Assembly (NCBI GenBank): GCA_910592205.1
Contig: CAJVPJ010000437.1
Span: forward strand, 1 to 25,227
Length of the DNA: 25,227 nucleotides
Direction of reading: 5' to 3'
DNA from: Paraglomus occultum
Taxonomy: Eukaryota > Glomeromycota > Glomeromycetes > Paraglomerales > Paraglomeraceae
A program made the translations under genes and the position numbers. This document shows, piece after piece, positions 10,142 to 19,931 of the stretch; position 1 is the first letter of the stretch; each line of letters starts with the position of its first letter. The notes beneath the pieces are model-generated. The model ran no database searches, had not been told where the DNA came from, and worked only from the letters and a program-made list of their open reading frames with translations.

Positions 10142-11378
10142 TTTCTCAAGTTTGTCTCTTTCAATAAGTACTGTGTCAGAAATTTAATCCGTCGCGAGAC
10201 GATACATTATCTACCCAATTTTCGTAGCCTCATCATATGTATTCTTTACTAGGGCAGAAGCACGTTTGCAAATTTCTTTCATTTGTAAAGCCGTTGTCCT
10301 TTTGCCTCGTAATATTTGTTAAATATTATTAATATACACGGAGAAATATTTGACAACTTAGTGCTATTAATATTACAATGCCACAACAATTTAATATTAT
10401 TGATTTAGTAAAACTCTAATACGATTATATCGATAAACAGTTAGATCGACTTTCACTGTATATAAAAGAAAACATCGACATTGAAGAAACCACCCTCGCG
10501 GCCTGATTTCGTAAAGAAAACTGGCGGTTGAATGATTGATCAAGAGTCCTTCCTGTTGAAAATACAATTGGTGGCGTCGTTGAGACAAGAGCGTAAACGG
10601 TGTGAAAGCGCTCGACTTAATAAAAGTTCTTGTATTGGTCAACGTACATGAGACCAATATCAAAAAATTTATCTATTTGTATGAAATATCGAATTCTGTA
10701 TCCTAACTCTTCTGTTCTCGATTCTGCTACCTCAACATCGTGCATCGCTCAATGACTTGGCATTTATTATCACTTTTGCGTTAAGCTCAACAGCAGAGCA
10801 AACAATATATGATGATGTTCAACAATGTAAATAATCTGTAATAAGAAAGAAAAAACAAAGTGATTGCTGTTTCGAGCAATAAAACAAGTATTATCCAATG
10901 ATTGCAGTCTGCGCTTATATTATCAATATCGATCGCCGCAAAAATTAACGATTACAAAAAAATTCAAGCTAATAAAAATCTAAATAAACATGCAAATCTC
11001 AAAGTAAGATACAAATGTACTTATAATACATCGAACAAAGGTTTAAAAAAAAGGGGGGAAAGGGTATCATATTTAAGAAACAATGTCAATGTTCGCCAAA
11101 CTTCCCTTATCACAAGCAATTCCAGCTCCGCCAGATTTGTCAGGAAAAGGTAATTATTAAAATTATATTTACAGCCACCCACTGATAATGGGAGGTAAAA
11201 CAAGGAAAGGGAAAGTATCAGGTTTATATATGATCGATTAAATGTCTATAATGTCGATCAATGTCCGATATGTATATACGTTTCTTGTGACTATTCAAGT
11301 AGAAAGTAAATCCTATAATCCAATCCGACAGGCTTCGCATTCCCACATTTGCTGTTTTTAGTATTACATCCTCATCTC
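10142..11378. other. AT-rich intergenic
   Basis: No supported gene. The frames at 10397-10663, 10902-11153 and 11021-11203 are low-complexity or shadows. The stretch beside 11379 is the 3' flank of the SAGA subunit gene. Confidence 0.5.
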
Positions 11379-12687
11379 TTAGTCGTCATCATCATCAGTT
11401 AACACGTCTGACGTTAATCTCTCTCGAGCATCGCTTGGCTCAACCTAATAGAATATAATAGTCTTAGTTCAAACGTCTCAAATTCCTCTTTCCCGTTTCG
11501 AAAAGAAAACACGTATAGCAGAAAAACAAAATACCAGAATATGTGGCGAAACTTCAAATGAAAATGCCAAATCATGTGCTGTTAACGTGTTTTTCTGCGT
11601 TGAACCAACGGCGGCGTGGAGTTTCTTGTTCATACGAAAGTCTGCCGTGGATATTCCTAGAGACCCACCCGTTCGTACTTTCTGAATAGCATTGCCGAGA
11701 ATGTTTTTTAGATGTGACTGTGAAACGTTACAAATTGCAAACCATCTCGTCAGTCAAATACTTGATTCTTTGGTTAGACACTTGAGGATTTGATCTCTTA
11801 TATTGCACAAGAGTACTCTACTTACCTCAAGAGCAAAGCGCATAAAAGGAACGCACTCATCTTGAATCGATGCAAGTCCGTTCGCTTGCGCAATGTGTAT
11901 AAGCCGTCGTTTTAATGCATCAGCATCTGGAAGCGCCAACATCTCTTGACACGTCTGTGGGCGCATATCATCGACTGGAATGAATACAAAGTGAAAAAGT
12001 TTCAGCATAAATCGTCCACCAAATGCTATTATCCTATAACCATTACTGTAGTAATATCTTATCCCTCCATTCAAAAGCGATCAAACTTTCCTAGATATCT
12101 TACCGTGCTTTGGAGGAATAGGAACGAAATCGGGAAGAGCAAATACGGGCAGTTTCTGTCTAATTGGCGGATGTGGAAGAGACTGAGTAAACGCATCGTG
12201 ATACGATCTTTCTTTAACTTGAGTCTATGAATCCAGAATTCAAAATATGTTAGCATCATGTATATGAAATGTTTGCTGATTGCCCGCCTACCGGGGATGC
12301 CGAGACCTCCGTGGGGAGGTAGGGGAGTGGGAACGACCCCATGATACGAACCCTTATCATCTTGATTCGTTCCCTTTCTTCTCGAGGGAGTGACATGACT
12401 AGTCTTTTTAGACGTCGTCTTTTGGCATCTGACTGGGTTGCCGTGCGGTCATCATCATCATCCCCTATAAAGGATTAGTGGTTGCAACGTTAGATTTCAT
12501 GAATTGACTGGTCAAACCAAATTAGCACTCACCGAATCCATGCTTCCTCTTCCATGGGCCGTTGGCTTGGATGTCCGGCGGCGGCGATTCTTTCTGAGAA
12601 GCATTATGGATGATTGCTAGTATGAGTGTGTTGTGCAATTCCACTATCCGTAATAAATATTCACAGGATCAAAGTTAGCATTCAATC

Positions 12688-12718
<31 letters not shown>

Positions 12719-13069
12719 AAGTTTGCTACACTTACTTTGCTCTTTTGTCAATAAATTGGTTGCCACATCACGAAGCTCTCCTATCGACAACTTTCCAATC
12801 AGATACTTCTTCAACTGTCCCCAGTATCTAGTCGCCTTCTCTCCCAGAGATTCCATCAGCTTCACTTTTATTGCTACAGCATCGTACCTTCCATTTTGTT
12901 GTCTAGGTATATGCTCAAATGGACCTATTGGTCGCTGTGGAGTAGTTGTGGGACGAGGCACACTTGGTTTTGTGAGAGGTGCTTTTGTAGGTGGCATCGA
13001 ACGTGATTGTGCCTTGATCTGTTTATGCGTTTGTGTTTGTGGTGACAGCGTGAGTTTCGTTGGATGCAT
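11379..13069 (-). CDS. HFI1: SAGA complex subunit Ada1/Hfi1/TADA1 (7 exons)
   Basis: Structural core subunit of the SAGA transcription coactivator, acting in the nucleus and pairing through a histone-fold-like region. Minus-strand exons: 13069-12736, 12643-12533, 12464-12292, 12224-12104, 11974-11826, 11717-11535 and 11444-11379. All junctions are GT-AG and phases agree throughout, giving 1137 nt or 378 residues. After a Pro/Thr/Gln-rich N-terminus, residues 62-110 (KVKLMESLGEKATRYWGQLK to LLTKE) match the N-terminal helices of the SAGA-Tad1 domain, continued by ELHNTLILAIIHNAS. The middle has KRRRLKRLVMSLPREERERI. Then come LPDADALKRRLIHIAQANGL and the hallmark ALE-SHLKNIL, which spans the exon 5/6 junction, then DLAFSFEVSPHIL. 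The C-terminus is acidic (VLTDDDDD). The start is the first ATG after an in-frame stop. Exon 1 length is uncertain only if an upstream exon exists. Confidence 0.92.
12688..12716. repeat. (TCA)n microsatellite inside HFI1 intron 1
   Basis: About nine to ten TCA/ATG units lie within the 92-bp first intron (12735-12644) of the SAGA subunit gene. Read through unspliced, they would give a poly-Met run, which is an artefact. Confidence 0.9.
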
Positions 13070-13847
13070 TGGATGGGGGCTTTGAGAGGAGGATATTGGT
13101 AGAGGTGGATGGCGTGCTGGGACGATATGTAGCAGTGATTGGCGCGATGATATTCGTATGTAGGTGTTTCTATTGTGTTGATGTGAAGGTTAAGCTGTCT
13201 ATAACGATAGTTCTAGTCCAAAGTGTATAGAAGACCAAGAATTTTCCATTTATAGTATATATGACATCGTCAAGTGTTTCATGATGAAGAGTAAATTCAC
13301 GTGAGTTTGGTAGTTCAATTTCCCCGAAAAAGGAAGGAATACGAATTATACTAATGCTAATACTAAAACCCAATTTTATAATTGAACAGGATATATTAAA
13401 TACTAGCTCAAATATAGCTTGCCCTTCCTTTACATGACACGGGCGTCGTAATACCGGGGAGATGCCTGGACGGCCAAAAATACGCTATCTGTACACAATG
13501 TTTTGATTATTCGTTAAGATGATGAAACTTTGAACATCCGCAACTTCCTGGAATAGCAATATTACGTGCATATAATCTTTACCTGACTCATCTTTAAAGA
13601 CATGGTGTGGGAAAACAAAAATGCACGCCCTATAAAGAGGGAATACTTTGCCGTTCGAGTATGACAACGTCAAGAACTTGATTACTCAACATTTGAATCC
13701 CACCAACTGTTGACTTTGTTGGCTTACTTAAACATGGCATCTATCACTCGAATCGTTTCACATCCTAAATGAATCCTTCCTGTCACAAACAAAAACATTC
13801 TCTATGCCCTTAAGGTCCGAAATTCCGTGGTTATTTCAGAAAAAACA
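13070..13847. other. Upstream of HFI1; minus-strand coding-like scraps
   Basis: Minus frames at 13170-13373 (GEIELPNSREFTLHHETLDD) and 13485-13673 (PLYRACIFVFPHHVFKDESG), and an intervening stretch near 13400-13465 (FGRPGISPVLRRPCHVKEGQ), look protein-like but do not join into a sensible model. They may be exons or remnants of a gene upstream on the minus strand. Family not recognised. Confidence 0.3.
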
Positions 13848-14243
13848 TCAAAGTCTTGTCATGTGATTATTTGTATATTGCAGTTCGATCGTTAGCAAGT
13901 CATTTTTATTCTTCTTTCCAAGCGATAATAATAAGAACGTAATGTCTACTGTGTTGGATGACTAATGCTGAACCAGCCGCAAACTATTTATATGATTATC
14001 CACATCTACCGATTGTACCTGGTACATCAATACAATGTCGTTAATTGACCAGTCGATTAGTCAGACATATAAATAAAAGTGGACCAAATGTATAAGAAGT
14101 AGGGGAATTCGGGTTCTCCTTTCAGATATTAATACTTTTATAGAATCATTGAAGCTTGTTACCAGACCTCGTCCAACACGATTTGACATGTCGTTTGACA
14201 ATTGTCCTACAATAAGCCGCGCACAACCACAAAAAACTTCCAT
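13848..14243 (-). pseudogene. Degenerate frame resembling checkpoint clamp protein HUS1
   Basis: A single minus-strand frame of 132 codons from ATG 14243 to the TGA ending at 13848 is interrupted by one TGA and one TAG. The first part reads CGCARLIVGQLSNDMSNRVG; the later parts read MYQVQSVDVDNHINSLRL and LSLGKKNKNDLLTIELQY. The order and spacing are reminiscent of the N-terminal half of Hus1 (helix with SN, then the YxxQS...N.I.L strand, then KLxKKN...LLT.E), a subunit of the 9-1-1 DNA damage clamp. Nothing resembling the rest of Hus1 follows downstream. The likeness is from memory and partial. Alternatives are a different protein, or true exons whose introns I failed to place. Confidence 0.28.
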
Positions 14244-14971
14244 GAAAGCCTAAACTCTATTTCTACAACGCATTTTGTCCGACTTGCATAATTCTAACAA
14301 AGTTTAGAACTGTTCCCAATATTAGCATCAAATCGATCTGAGATAAACATCAACTTTAATTATAGATCAACAATTATCAAACTGTACATATTGTTTCGCC
14401 TTACTCCTTTCCAATTGGTGCACTTTCGTCAGGTTTAGGATGCAGTCTCCCACAGTGGTTGAAACAAACGAACACTTTGATATTTATTGTTTCAACTGCA
14501 AGAAAGTAAAGATGTCAAATTGTAATCACTATTGCTGACCAGTCATCGAACAAGGCAAATGGCGTAATTAGAAATAAAGTAATATAAAAAGAATGATTCT
14601 ATATGGATCAAGCAATTTAATTAATAACTGTGTTAACTATTTATGGCTAGTAAAATATTTATATTAATAGTTCACACGTGAGTTATTTTTTATTAGTATA
14701 AATTGTCGATCTCATTAGTCATTTATATATATCGATCCCGCTATCAATTTATTTCATGCAAGCATTGTTCTTTTTTTTTGATGATTATTTTGGGTTTAGT
14801 CTATACTGCGTCAACACGGTCAAAAGAGAAGCAAAGCAAAGGCCGGTTTGTTAGCAGCCTTTCGACTAAGGCAAAGATATTATCAAGATCGTGTATATTG
14901 TACATATCTAATAAAATGGGGTTTCCAGGTAAGGTCGTCTTGAGGCTGGTTGTCTTGGAAACAACTGTTGA
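14244..14971. other. Intergenic / 5' region of the MedA-like gene
   Basis: AT-rich. A plus frame at 14703-15011 ends in stop and has no recognised motif. Within it, ATG at about 14915 (MGFP) is followed directly by a good donor (GTAAGG), whose phase would fit an acceptor AG at 14974-14975. This could be a tiny first exon of the downstream gene with a 46-bp intron. Confidence 0.35.
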
Positions 14972-16273
14972 CAAGAACGTGTTAAAAGCATTCCATTCAG
15001 AGTTTTTTTAATTAATATCATCAACATAAGTTTACATACTTTATCGCAAATTGCCTACCATCAAACGCGTAAAATTTCCTGTCCACTCCATAAAGCTATA
15101 GACCAACCACACGACTCTCTCCTTTCAATACAACGTCCACAACAGCATCAACGCCAATGTCAACAGTCTGAATCGTCGTCGCAACTTTTGTCTCAACAGT
15201 TACCATCGTTTCAAAACTTAGAACCCCTTTCACCGTTATCCGATCATGCTTCAGACTCCAATGTTGCAGCTACTGGCTACGTAATGCGTTCTGCTCGCCA
15301 GGTAGTTATCTTACGACGGAATAATTACCATCATCACCCATACGCTGCCGCAAATCCAGCATCTACGTCTATGTATAAGATCTATGGCAATAACAAATGT
15401 AATAGAGTTGAAGGTGAGTGATGGGGCATACTACAAGAGAGCATGTGGATGTACAATTTATTATAAAAAATTTAGTATTGAATTAATTATATTTTTGAAT
15501 TGTTTAATGTTCTAGATCGTATCAATAATTTAAATCAACAAGCGGTCGAGACTTTTGTCAAAACAGAGCGAAATTGCTCTGATGATATCTACACAGACAG
15601 GTGTCTTTACGCGCCCAGTAGCTCTCACATCTACCAGTCCCATTGGCTAATGAACTCGGGTCAACAACAAACACCGTTAATTACCCCTATACCATCGTTA
15701 ACTGTACCTATCGTACCATCAACTCCATTATCTTCAATATCCGATAATTTGTTGTCGCAACTTAACGTATCATCATCGTGTTCACCCAACGGAATTAAAC
15801 TACTCATACATGGTGATTTAATGACGACTACTAGGGGCTGGACCCCGGATGAACGTAAATGTGGCAGACGGTTAGTACAGTTTCGGCGACGACAAGAAGA
15901 CAAGGACATACATGTCTGGTTTAGAACAATTGATCCGAACGAAAGAATACCCAATGCAATCATTGTTTCGTGCATTTACTGGGCCATAAACAAGAAATGG
16001 TATATTACATCTGTCGACTATGTGCATTTGTTGGAGTCAATTATTGCACTAAAACTTACTATCGAGGAAAAGAACAGAATTCGCCGAAATTTGGAAGTGT
16101 ACAAGCCTTTAACAGCGAGCAAACACAATGAGTCTAGTGGGGATTTGTATAAAATGATTATGGAATTCCCCAACCCAAGACCTAGGAATATTGAGAAAGA
16201 TATTAAGGTATATTCATGGGACTGCCTAGCAGCTGCTTTGCATAAGATTGTGAATAAATATGCAAAATGGTGA
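14972..16273 (+). CDS. MedA-like fungal developmental regulator (C-terminal DUF7082-type domain)
   Basis: A nuclear regulator of the Medusa (MedA/Ren1/Ust1) family, which governs sporulation and morphogenesis in other fungi. The upstream exon is open from 14972 to 15413, with donor G|GTGAGT. The intron is 15414-15515 with acceptor CTAG, and exon 2 is 15516-16273; phases fit (GAT codon across the junction). The N-terminal part is low complexity, rich in Gln, Ser and Pro (RPQQHQRQCQQSES, LPSFQNLEPLSPLSDH). The conserved C-terminal domain begins GWTPDERKCGRRLVQFRRR, continues IPNAIIVSCIYWAINKKWY, ITSVDYVHLLESI, then EEKNRIRRNLEVYKPLTASK and FPNPRPRNIEKDIKVYSWD, and ends KIVNKYAKW. The only in-frame ATG in the first exon is 15284, so the true start is either there or in an upstream exon (see 14915). 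Shorter than filamentous ascomycete MedA proteins. Confidence 0.87.
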
Positions 16274-17179
16274 TACCATTTTCCATGGGATTGGTGTATC
16301 AGGAAGGTATGCTATGAAATTACTATTATTGGATTATTCTAGCAAATAAAGCAAGTAAAAAAATAAATGCATTTTATGAACCATCAATTAAGAGAAGACT
16401 ATGACTTAGTTTATTATTATTAATTCAATACAATTTGCAAAAAAAAAATTTTTTTTTTTAAATTTTTGTGTAGTTGTTATGCCCCATATGTTTGAGGACA
16501 AATTTGTCTAATAATAAATCATTCCTCATTTTTTTCTCGAAAGCTTCTATCTACCTACAGCACAAACACTGCACATTATGTAGAATTGGCAGACCTTTAT
16601 TTCAGAAAATTTCAATTAGTAATGTGACTGATTTTACCAAAAAGTGTTGACTGTATGGAGGTGTGACTTGTACAAAAAATTTCTCATTATGTCATGTAAT
16701 TGTGCTCTTTGACTATTTATTATTGCTGTTGTGAAAAAGTATTCATTATTATATTAATTTATTATATCTTATCATTTTATTTATACCTTTATTGACTATT
16801 TATATTGCCAGACAAGCAAAGAGTTGAGTTATAATGTATAATCGCGACAAAATAATTGGGTAAACACAAAATCAGTCACGTGAAGTGACTGTAAAGAGGT
16901 CCTTTACTCTATCATAATTAGTAATGCGACTGATTTTACTATTGCCGTTCCGCAAAATCTGACTTATGACTGTAGGGGGTCTGACTGTATTAATATTAAT
17001 ATTAATATGTAAAATGTTAAAATTGGCGGACACAAGTTCCTGATTGGTTACTTGTAAATCATGGCAACGGTTTTACGGTCACGTGATTATTTCTATATGT
17101 AAGACATAAGTTTAGAATAATAATTGTGCTTCTATAATTTAACCCACCATTGAAACTTACGAAGCAGACTGTAGAAAAG
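16274..17179. other. 3' flank and repeat-rich non-coding stretch
   Basis: Candidate poly(A) signals lie just after the MedA-like stop (AATAAAGC at about 16346, AATAAATG at about 16362). 16440-16461 is an A-run directly followed by a T-run, a near-perfect palindrome. Two related repeat pieces follow (16614-16637 and 16916-16939), with a CAGTCAC...GTGACTG inverted repeat at about 16873-16891 and a TAATAT triplet at 16988-17008. No gene. Confidence 0.55.
16614..16939. repeat. Direct repeat pair, 24 bp, mobile-element debris
   Basis: 16614-16637 and 16916-16939 agree at 23 of 24 bases (AATTAGTAATG, T or C, GACTGATTTTAC). Both are followed shortly by a CTGACT/TTGACTGTA-type motif, and the second is preceded by the CAGTCACGTGAAGTGACTG palindrome. 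They look like ends of TA-type DNA elements. No complete element could be delimited. Confidence 0.55.
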
Positions 17180-17954
17180 ATGAGCGACCAACTCGAGTTT
17201 GTCAGACAGAAAATTACAGAGACTGAAGAAGAGATAAAGCGCATTAAGGCTCTTCCAGAAGATAATCCAGAGCGGGCGGTACTCTTCCCTGCTCTTTCAT
17301 CCCTATATGCATACCTCGCGGGACTCAAAAAAAAAGAGATTTTTTTACCAGTACTAGAGGCGCCGCATTCTTGTGACTCGGGCGTTGGTATTGGGGACAT
17401 GGAGCAGTGTGTATATAGTAATAGGGTAGAGTAAACACAGTAAAGGGGTTTTTAATATTGACTACATTATATGTTTACTAACATTTAAACAAAGGACTTA
17501 TTATTTGCAATGCTGACTGAATTGTGCTTACATAATTTATTTCCTCCAGATCCAAATCTTATCGAATTTGTGGTCACTACAACTCTGGAACGTCAGCAAG
17601 ACGAGGAACTCATTGTCATGTCCTCTTTGTCCTTACTCAGAAAGAAGCTAAAAATTACAAGAAAATTTGGCCTTGCAGACGCTTTGAGGGATGTCGGAGA
17701 ACTGTTTCATGGTCTTTGTAAAATTGGTAAAAATCCAGAACCGTGTCAATGAGATGAAGACTGTACAGAAAATCAACAGGCTGATTATTACGCCAATAAC
17801 CAAGTATATCCGAGACAAGTTTCTTGGATCTCAATATCTTCATGGGAATGTTGTAGAGAACGTTCATATGGACAAGAATTACTTGAGTCCTTCGCATCTT
17901 AGAGGAGGCTGTGATGTATCTGTTTACAAAAAAACAAAGGAATTAGGATTATAA
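17180..17954 (+). pseudogene. Broken member of a coiled-coil lineage-specific fungal family
   Basis: ATG 17180 starts a frame to 17434. It begins MSDQLEFVRQKITETEEEIK (coiled-coil heptads), then LPEDNPERAVLFPALSSLYA, LAGLKKKE and DSGVGIGDMEQ. I recall such proteins as a recurrent family in Rhizophagus genomes, usually with a much longer C-terminal part. An AG at about 17495 could open a second exon (DLLFAMLTELCLHNLFPPDP) whose frame ends at 17752. A third, overlapping frame (17691-17954) carries INRLIITPITKYIRDKFLG and ends at 17954. The overlap of frames without an intron between them suggests a frameshift around 17720-17750. Function unknown; probably not making a full-length product. Confidence 0.5.
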
Positions 17955-18234
17955 TTGAAGTAAAAAAGGCATGTCTTGTCTGGTCCGAAGAAAGGAAGAA
18001 AAGTATTTAATATTCATAACGACTCTCGCCCTGACCAATATAATTATTTTACTATTTTTATTAATATTTAAATATAATCTATGCAGAAATTCAAGACTCA
18101 AGTGACTTCAACCAAGTGACAGCAGAATTAATTGCTGTGAACACTATTTCAGCTAAAAACCAATTGTAATATAGAATATGCAAGTACATTAAAATTGTTA
18201 ATTCTTTAGCAATGCTATCCGTATTAGTAATATA
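17955..18234. other. Short AT-rich spacer
   Basis: Nothing recognised between the coiled-coil remnant and the fold-back element. Confidence 0.5.
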
Positions 18235-18495
18235 ACATCGATAATCATTTCGCTGACGTAATGTTTCGCTGACGTAATGTTTCGCTGACGTAATGTTTCG
18301 CTGACGTAATGTTTCGCTGACAACCAGGTCGTTTCACATTGACAATAATTTCGCTGACAATTATTTCACCAACAATATAATTTCGAAATAATGTTTGTGA
18401 ATGATTGCCAGTGAAATAATGATTGCTGATGAAATGACCTTGTCAGTGAAATGGTTGTCAGCGAAACATTACGTCAACGAAATAATTGTCGATGT
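18235..18495. mobile_element. Fold-back element with 39-bp inverted termini
   Basis: 18235-18273 and 18457-18495 are inverted repeats agreeing at 36 of 39 positions (outer end ACATCGA, core TTTCGCTGACGTAATG). The interior is filled with variants of a TTTCxCTGACAAT-like unit in one orientation on the left half and the reverse complement on the right half, so most of the 261 bp can fold into one long imperfect hairpin. No coding capacity. The flanks show no clear target duplication. Confidence 0.8.
18248..18321 (+). repeat. 16-bp tandem array, 4.6 perfect units
   Basis: The unit TTTCGCTGACGTAATG is repeated without error at 18248, 18264, 18280 and 18296, plus a partial unit at 18312-18321. It is an amplification of the terminal repeat on one side only: the right arm has one unit in inverse orientation. 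Each unit contains TGACGTAA, which resembles a CRE/ATF-type bZIP site. Confidence 0.95.
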
Positions 18496-18623
18496 GATGA
18501 TTGCCTCCTTATCATCAGATGATGGAGAAACAGGCGCTTTTGTAGTCATTTAAAAACTAAATCAACTAAACCACTTTCTGATAAAGGATTACTTTCACAA
18601 AATTTTAGTATTCATTTAAAAAT

Positions 18624-18722
18624 AAAACTAGAGAACTAAAAAAAGAACCATCAAATGCTAAAGAAGAATTGAATATTGAAAGAGAAAAAGTAACAAAATT
18701 TCAAGAAAAGTCAGAAGAGTGA
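18624..18722 (+). pseudogene. Short coiled-coil coding remnant
   Basis: An open plus frame of 32 codons (RELKKEPSNAKEELNIEREK, then VTKFQEKSEE) ends in TGA. The Lys/Glu-rich character continues after the stop in other frames to about 18860, as in a decayed coiled-coil gene. It lies between the fold-back element and repeat copy 2. Confidence 0.35.
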
Positions 18723-18896
18723 AGTAAAAGACAGAAGGAAGAGTTATTGATAAGATAAAGAGTTGGAAGAAAACGTTAAGCAGTTAGAAGAGGTTTTCAA
18801 TTATTGAAAGGGCAACAGAATGGTCTAGTTGCTCAAATTGAAGTTAAAGAAACTAAAAAATGAATAATTTAAAGACTGATAACTTTTATAAGTAAA

Positions 18897-19271
18897 TTTT
18901 TCTTGATCTAGATATTCTTGGAGTTTGGGTGTCATTGACTTTAAAACATATGGAGCAATTTTTTCTCCTTAAGCTTTCTTTAAAATACTTCTAGTGACAC
19001 TGTAAATCTTGGGTTTCATATTCATGGTGGATTTAATGTAGATTAGTTTCATATTAAAATATCATTTTTTTATATAGGTTATGGTTTATATTCATCACAT
19101 TCTGGTATAATAAAGTAAACATTAAATTAACAAGTCAATAAGTTATGAATGAGCATCATTATTACTTTTCAAAACATCATCAGTCACACTGGTCAATTTT
19201 ACATCCACATCATAATCGGCCTCTCATTTATAGAATGTTCACTTTGTCCGGTTTTGTTGCAGCATGCCCCG
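18897..19271 (+). repeat. Dispersed repeat, copy 2 of 3
   Basis: Same orientation and landmarks as the copy at 1238-1594 (GAGCAATTTTTTCTCCTT, ATTCATCACATTCTGGTAT, GTCACACTGGTCAATTTTAC). It keeps the right end TTTTGTTGCAGCATGCCCC that copy 3 also has. Read on the minus strand, the embedded frame is MKPKIYSVTRSILKKA, a TAA stop, then GEKIAPYVLKS; it is almost intact except for that stop. Confidence 0.88.
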
Positions 19272-19931
19272 TATAACTTACACTGACACACACAAACGGC
19301 AATTGCAAGAAATTGTAACAGAAGTGCTCAACAACACATCCTAGAGCAATAAGTTAATGCTATTATACCACCATCTTAATTCATACATTTTCATGACGCA
19401 CGCGCTTTAATTTTCGTAACCCAGTAAGACCAGGTGTTAGACTCATTAATGGCTTGATACATAATTATATGTAAAAGTACGCGCAATTCTCAAAAGATTC
19501 AGGCTATGCTAAGACTCTATTACCTTTTGGCTCGGTGGTTATCTGCTACACATGCTGTACGCAATATCTGCGTAAGTTTGTGGATGCAATACTGGTGGCA
19601 TGAAATCACATGATGCGAACTGTGACTTAAAAGTCGCACAACGATTGAGATTATTGTTATCTTAGTTATCTTACTCGAGACAGAAATTATCCATTTAGAA
19701 GGCGTCTTCTAATGTTTAAGACTCTAGAGTTTGCGTCAATTAAGTCAACGCCAACTCTTTCGTTTTAGATTTTGTCAAGGGATTTGTTTGTCTGCAGTGT
19801 TCGTGCAACTAGACTTTGGCCAATAATACATTGAGGCGTCGTGGCTTTAAGTAGAGCTGCCAGTTAATTTGGGCACGACACGTTCCGTTTAACCGTCAAC
19901 TATATATTTTTTCAAGCATTTGACAGCTACC
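19272..19931. other. Intergenic, upstream of POLD4
   Basis: No coding signal found. This should hold the POLD4 promoter. I looked for cell-cycle ACGCGT boxes and saw none. Confidence 0.45.

Noticed and set aside
12644-12735. Poly-Met run and downstream residues at the end of the minus-strand ORF 13069-12644
   Set aside because: This is read-through of HFI1 intron 1; a perfect donor at 12735 and the following exon at 12643 explain the gene without it.
12723-13085. 120-codon plus-strand ORF
   Set aside because: It is the antisense shadow of HFI1 exon 1; no motif, and the opposite strand is clearly coding.
15661-15975. 104-codon minus-strand ORF
   Set aside because: Shadow of the MedA-like exon 2.
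18248-18321. CRISPR array
   Set aside because: The repeats are contiguous 16-mers without spacers and lie in a fold-back element in a eukaryotic setting.
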